Under the pieces are notes generated by a model. The model did no database searches and was not told the origin of the DNA. It saw only the letters and a program-made list of their open reading frames with translations. Position numbers and translations under genes: made by a program. A stretch of DNA of 7,310 nucleotides from JANYGM01 sp043764015 (GTDB lineage: Bacteria > Bacteroidota > Bacteroidia > Cytophagales > Thermonemataceae): the NCBI GenBank assembly GCA_043764015.1, contig JAYUKY010000123.1:1-7310 (forward strand). Reading direction: 5' to 3'. Positions 4,001 to 7,310 of the stretch are shown here, one piece after another (the stretch's first letter is position 1; each line of letters begins with the position of its first letter).

Positions 4001-6496
4001 TTACTTGATGACCACGAGCCTTTCTGTATAAGCCACGCCATTAAGTACAAGCGTGTAGAAATACACACCAGCTGCTAGTGTGCGTGTATCTATACGTACG
4101 TTATGTGTGCCTTGCGCCTGCGAAGCCTCATTTGAAACCTCCATTACACGAATACCCAAGTTGTTAGACAAATAAATACTTACGCTACTACCTTCTTTAT
4201 CAACCTCATAAGTGATAGTTGCCTCGCCTGTGGTTGGATTTGGATAAATAGACAATAATTGTGTTGCTTTAGTAGGCGTATCTTTTGGCACTTCTGCTTG
4301 GGTTTCTACTGTTTTACTTTGATTGCGTGATGCTACCTTATAATCTGTACTATTACAAAAAACAAAAACATTGGCTGGTGATACTGGAGCTTGATAAGCT
4401 GTATTTTTTGCCTCAAAAACAATATCTCCTGCAGTGGTTTCTATCACAAAATCATTATTAGGGTCATCATTTATCATTGTGATAGTGTATGCTTGTGTGA
4501 GTATTGATAATGGATAAGGTCCTAAATTTGTACCACCTACACCAGCAAATATTCTACCATTTTCTAGCACTATATTTCTTTTCGCAATCACATCCAAATT
4601 AGGATAGCCATAACGACCATTAAAACCTCTTATCATATCACTACTTCCTCTCCAGACCATGTCAGACAAATCAGGATTTGAAGCATAATTTAATGGAACA
4701 TTACTAGTACCATTGACCATTTCTATTGGGTAAGTCGCAATAAAAATAATATCCTCCTCTGGCTTTGTGGTATTTTTTCTTTTGATACGTGCTACAACTT
4801 TAAGCGTAACGATGGGATTAAAAGCATAGGTTACTCCAAATACAAAAGGTATTCCATAAGGACCAAGAGTAGTACCATATGTAGAAGTTTTACAATTCAA
4901 ACGTGCCGTAACTTCTCCTATTTGACCTATTGGATAGTATTCTGTTCTGTATAAGTCTGTTGTATCTACTATGCCATTTGGATAGGTAACAGTTGTTTTA
5001 GTTTCTGTAATCATATTGTTCTGATTATTTCCTATAGCTCCCACAACCTTTTCTATACCAGCAACTTGAATAGCTACTTTTATATCTGACAACTCCAAAT
5101 CTGGATAAACAGCGGGATTTACTACATACGAAATAGCTTCATTTAATGAATTTGGCAGTAATTTTAGTTGTATGTCTTCATAATGCTCTCGTATATCCGT
5201 TCCAGGGTTACCATAAACGGGTACTATAACATCTGTACCATAACTGTTCTTTAGGATTTTTGGAGTGCGCAACAAATTAAAAACCCCTAATGTATTATTA
5301 TATTTTGGAATCAAACTATTATCAAACCCCTGACTATTAGAGCCTGGTATCAATATAGATACTTCATTTTTAGCATTTGTGCTAGTTATTGTACCTGTTG
5401 CCTTAAAATCATTCATAATCACCACACCAGAAGGAGTTGTACCTGCACTTGATTTTCCACCAGACACAAAATAATCTACAAATGAAACAATACTACTTAT
5501 AGCTTCTCCATATTGGGGTATAAGTTTAAGTAATGCTGTACCTTGGTCAGCTACAGCCTCAAACTCGCTTATATCAGCATTTATGTTAGCGAGTTGTGCA
5601 GCAGTTAAAAGCCCTCCTCGCCCCAACCCCTTTTTAAACTCTGCCACAGTCCCCGCAACTGTTGCTGCGGCTTTTAAACCACCATTGATATTTGTACCAA
5701 TTGCACTAAAACCAGTTAAAAAATTATTATTGATATTAGTTTGATTATTATTGATAGGAGAAGAGCGAGGTACACCTATAATATCTAGATTTACTTGTGC
5801 GTTATTATTCAAGTAAGCTTCAATCCTTATTTTCCCTTTATTTAAACAAGTACAAGGGTCGTAAGCAACAGGAATATCTGCATGTAACCAGTAAGGAACA
5901 GTATTTCTAAAAGCATTGGGCGTAATAATGTTCAGGTTTCTTGTAAATTTATCTAATGGAAGCATTGGACTAACATTAGTAGTTAAAAGATTAGATTGGT
6001 AGGGATAGTCCACATCATTTTCAAAAAATACCTTTATGTGTCCTCCATTGCTAGCATCATTATTAGCTACTTCTGAAAACAACTGCACCACTAACAAGTA
6101 TATGCGTAATCTTGCAGTATTTTTATTATAAAGTAAAACATAGGGAGCACTAGGTAATGATGCAACAGCATCACCTTGGGACAAACCCATGCCCAAATTT
6201 TTACTTACAAGTTCCCAGCCATCTTCTGGTTTATTATCCTTAGAAGCTATATCTACACTTGCTAAAGGGCTAGTATTACGGTTTTGCGTGTTATAGAAAG
6301 GAGAAAGCAAATCAGTAAGATGTACAGGTTGTGTTAGGGCATTACGGTAGTTTACTTCCCAGTATTGACCAGTCCAATCCCAAAGAGCAGAAGTAGGTGT
6401 GGTTGTTTTTACATCATTTACACAATTTACTTGTGCATTCAGTTTTTGCACCAATAAGCACATTATTACTATAATAGCAAACTTTATATTTTTCAT
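4001..6496 (-). CDS. T9SS type A sorting-domain protein, function unknown
   Basis: The protein has 831 aa. Residues 1-21 are a signal peptide (KKxx-like start MKNIKF, hydrophobic core, cleavage after LNA) for Sec export. Residues about 747-831 are a type A C-terminal sorting domain: LLSIYPNPTTGEATITY, a central SVSIYLSNNLGIRVME, then LAAGVYFYTLVLNG and a final ERLVVIK. Such a tail directs passage through the outer membrane by T9SS and is removed, leaving the protein on the surface or released. Between them lie three parts: a beta-rich N-terminal region with LWDW (38-41) and PEDGWELVSKN (90-100); a Gly/Ala-rich, probably helical region (about 262-348, including GTALLKLIPQYGEAISSIVS at 319-338); and a long beta-rich region (about 356-715). 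I recall similar layouts in uncharacterised Bacteroidota proteins, but no enzyme motif is visible. Mature cysteines are few (25, 215, 217, 535, 714). It follows the lipoprotein gene by 19 nt and probably shares its transcript. Confidence 0.9.
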   Translation of the reverse strand: MKNIKFAIIVIMCLLVQKLNAQVNCVNDVKTTTPTSALWDWTGQYWEVNYRNALTQPVHLTDLLSPFYNTQNRNTSPLASVDIASKDNKPEDGWELVSKNLGMGLSQGDAVASLPSAPYVLLYNKNTARLRIYLLVVQLFSEVANNDASNGGHIKVFFENDVDYPYQSNLLTTNVSPMLPLDKFTRNLNIITPNAFRNTVPYWLHADIPVAYDPCTCLNKGKIRIEAYLNNNAQVNLDIIGVPRSSPINNNQTNINNNFLTGFSAIGTNINGGLKAAATVAGTVAEFKKGLGRGGLLTAAQLANINADISEFEAVADQGTALLKLIPQYGEAISSIVSFVDYFVSGGKSSAGTTPSGVVIMNDFKATGTITSTNAKNEVSILIPGSNSQGFDNSLIPKYNNTLGVFNLLRTPKILKNSYGTDVIVPVYGNPGTDIREHYEDIQLKLLPNSLNEAISYVVNPAVYPDLELSDIKVAIQVAGIEKVVGAIGNNQNNMITETKTTVTYPNGIVDTTDLYRTEYYPIGQIGEVTARLNCKTSTYGTTLGPYGIPFVFGVTYAFNPIVTLKVVARIKRKNTTKPEEDIIFIATYPIEMVNGTSNVPLNYASNPDLSDMVWRGSSDMIRGFNGRYGYPNLDVIAKRNIVLENGRIFAGVGGTNLGPYPLSILTQAYTITMINDDPNNDFVIETTAGDIVFEAKNTAYQAPVSPANVFVFCNSTDYKVASRNQSKTVETQAEVPKDTPTKATQLLSIYPNPTTGEATITYEVDKEGSSVSIYLSNNLGIRVMEVSNEASQAQGTHNVRIDTRTLAAGVYFYTLVLNGVAYTERLVVIK

Positions 6497-6515
6497 TATA
6501 TTTTTAGTTTAAAGA

Positions 6516-7310
6516 TTAAGGTACTCTTATACCTACAAATTTTTTATTTGTAATAGATGATTGTTTCCCCGTTAAAAGGTCTGTAGTATAAAAACCATAT
6601 TGAATAGTTATTTTTTGCTTATCTGAGGATAAGTAAGCTAGTTGTAATTGATTCATACAAGCACAAGTATAATCAGCTCTAGGTCTAAATGTACCTGTAC
6701 TTTCAGGCTCTTCAAATGTAGTTGCAGAGTTTATTGATGCTCCAGTTTCTATGTAGACAGGATTACCATTAGATAAACAACCAGGCAATAGCCCTACTAA
6801 ATAATAACGTCCATTTCCATAAGGATAAGATGGTCGTAGTTCTCGCTTTATCTCAATAGTAAACTTTTTATTTGGTTCATCTTCATTGTAGCCAAGATAT
6901 TTACCATACATAGCCCATTTATCAATATCAGTTTGTCCATTGATAAAATTCACTTTTCGCACAAGCGTATCAACACCATTATCACCAGCATTACAAGAAG
7001 CAGGAGTCTTTTTGATAATAAGGCGTATATCTAGCTGGCGTACTGCCCCCAAATCATTTTCCTTAAAACGCAAACTAAACTTTTTAGTAGTAAAAACTCT
7101 GTCGTCATCTCCTATTTTCCATTCGTAAGAGAGTGCTGTAGAGTCTTCCGCCTCAAAAGTTATAGTGCTTTCCATAAAAAAGACATCTTCATCAACAATA
7201 TACTTTTTTGGGGTGTATGTTTTTGTAGCCTCATTATATTCACTATAATCTAACGGCTGGTACATCTTAAACTTCGCACTTGTAGGCGTAGGACATACTT
7301 CTTTTTTGCA
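6516..7310 (-). CDS. Probable PKD-like lipoprotein, N-terminus outside window
   Basis: The frame stays open to the right edge, so the Met at 7263-7265 is not a convincing start. The 15 residues before it read CKKEVCPTPTSAKFK. Cys-Lys-Lys at the edge looks like the first residues of a mature lipoprotein, whose signal peptide would lie just outside. Counting that Cys as 1, 264 residues are visible. About 40-122 form a PKD/Ig-like beta domain (TITFEAEDS, then YEWKIGDDD at 62-70, ending in LDIRLIIKK). The rest (about 130-264) starts WAMYGKYLGYNEDEPNKKFTIEI, suggests a second beta-rich domain, and has a CAC pair at 216-218; I do not recognise it. The likely place is the periplasm or outer membrane surface. 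The TAA is 19 nt before the ATG of the T9SS gene, so the two should form an operon with this gene first. The function is unknown; surface binding is a guess from the PKD-like fold. Confidence 0.8.
   Translation of the reverse strand, partial: CKKEVCPTPTSAKFKMYQPLDYSEYNEATKTYTPKKYIVDEDVFFMESTITFEAEDSTALSYEWKIGDDDRVFTTKKFSLRFKENDLGAVRQLDIRLIIKKTPASCNAGDNGVDTLVRKVNFINGQTDIDKWAMYGKYLGYNEDEPNKKFTIEIKRELRPSYPYGNGRYYLVGLLPGCLSNGNPVYIETGASINSATTFEEPESTGTFRPRADYTCACMNQLQLAYLSSDKQKITIQYGFYTTDLLTGKQSSITNKKFVGIRVP

Noticed and set aside
6940..7128. 62-codon rightward frame in the lipoprotein gene
   Set aside because: It is antisense to the PKD-like domain; no supporting features.

Overview
The window looks like chromosomal DNA of a low-GC member of the Bacteroidota, probably of the Cytophagales type. 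The evidence is a type IX secretion (T9SS) C-terminal sorting domain, a Bacteroidota-style -7 promoter element (TAnnTTTG) in front of rpsP, A-rich leaders without Shine-Dalgarno sequences before the main genes, lineage-typical long forms of ribosomal protein S16 (184 aa) and lysyl-tRNA synthetase (581 aa), and intergenic heptamer repeats of a kind common in this phylum. Genus cannot be fixed from sequence alone.

Layout. (1) Positions 1-371: a leftward gene for a 74-aa exported protein of unknown function, followed by a hairpin and a possible leftward promoter for a gene beyond the left edge. (2) 372-794: a 423-nt non-coding stretch that ends in the rpsP promoter and a roughly 70-nt leader with three consecutive small perfect stem-loops. 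(3) 795-3860: a rightward translation block, rpsP, rimM, lysS. rpsP is separated from rimM by a strong intrinsic terminator, itself bracketed by two oppositely oriented 7-nt repeat arrays. rimM and lysS overlap by one base (TAATG). (4) 3861-4000: a 127-bp two-stage palindrome between convergent genes, probably a bidirectional terminator. (5) 4001-7310: a leftward two-gene unit, reading a PKD-like probable lipoprotein (its start lies beyond the right edge) and then, after 19 nt, an 831-aa T9SS-secreted protein of unknown function.

How the genes fit together. The rightward block is housekeeping: S16 assembles the 30S subunit, RimM matures it, and LysRS charges tRNA-Lys. The leftward pair would yield a membrane-anchored lipoprotein and a protein exported through the outer membrane, so both products act at or outside the envelope; that they work together is inferred from operon layout only. 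I see no mobile element, CRISPR array, tRNA, rRNA or defence system. The least explained parts are the two long interrupted palindromes at gene boundaries, the structured rpsP leader and the lipoprotein/T9SS pair.
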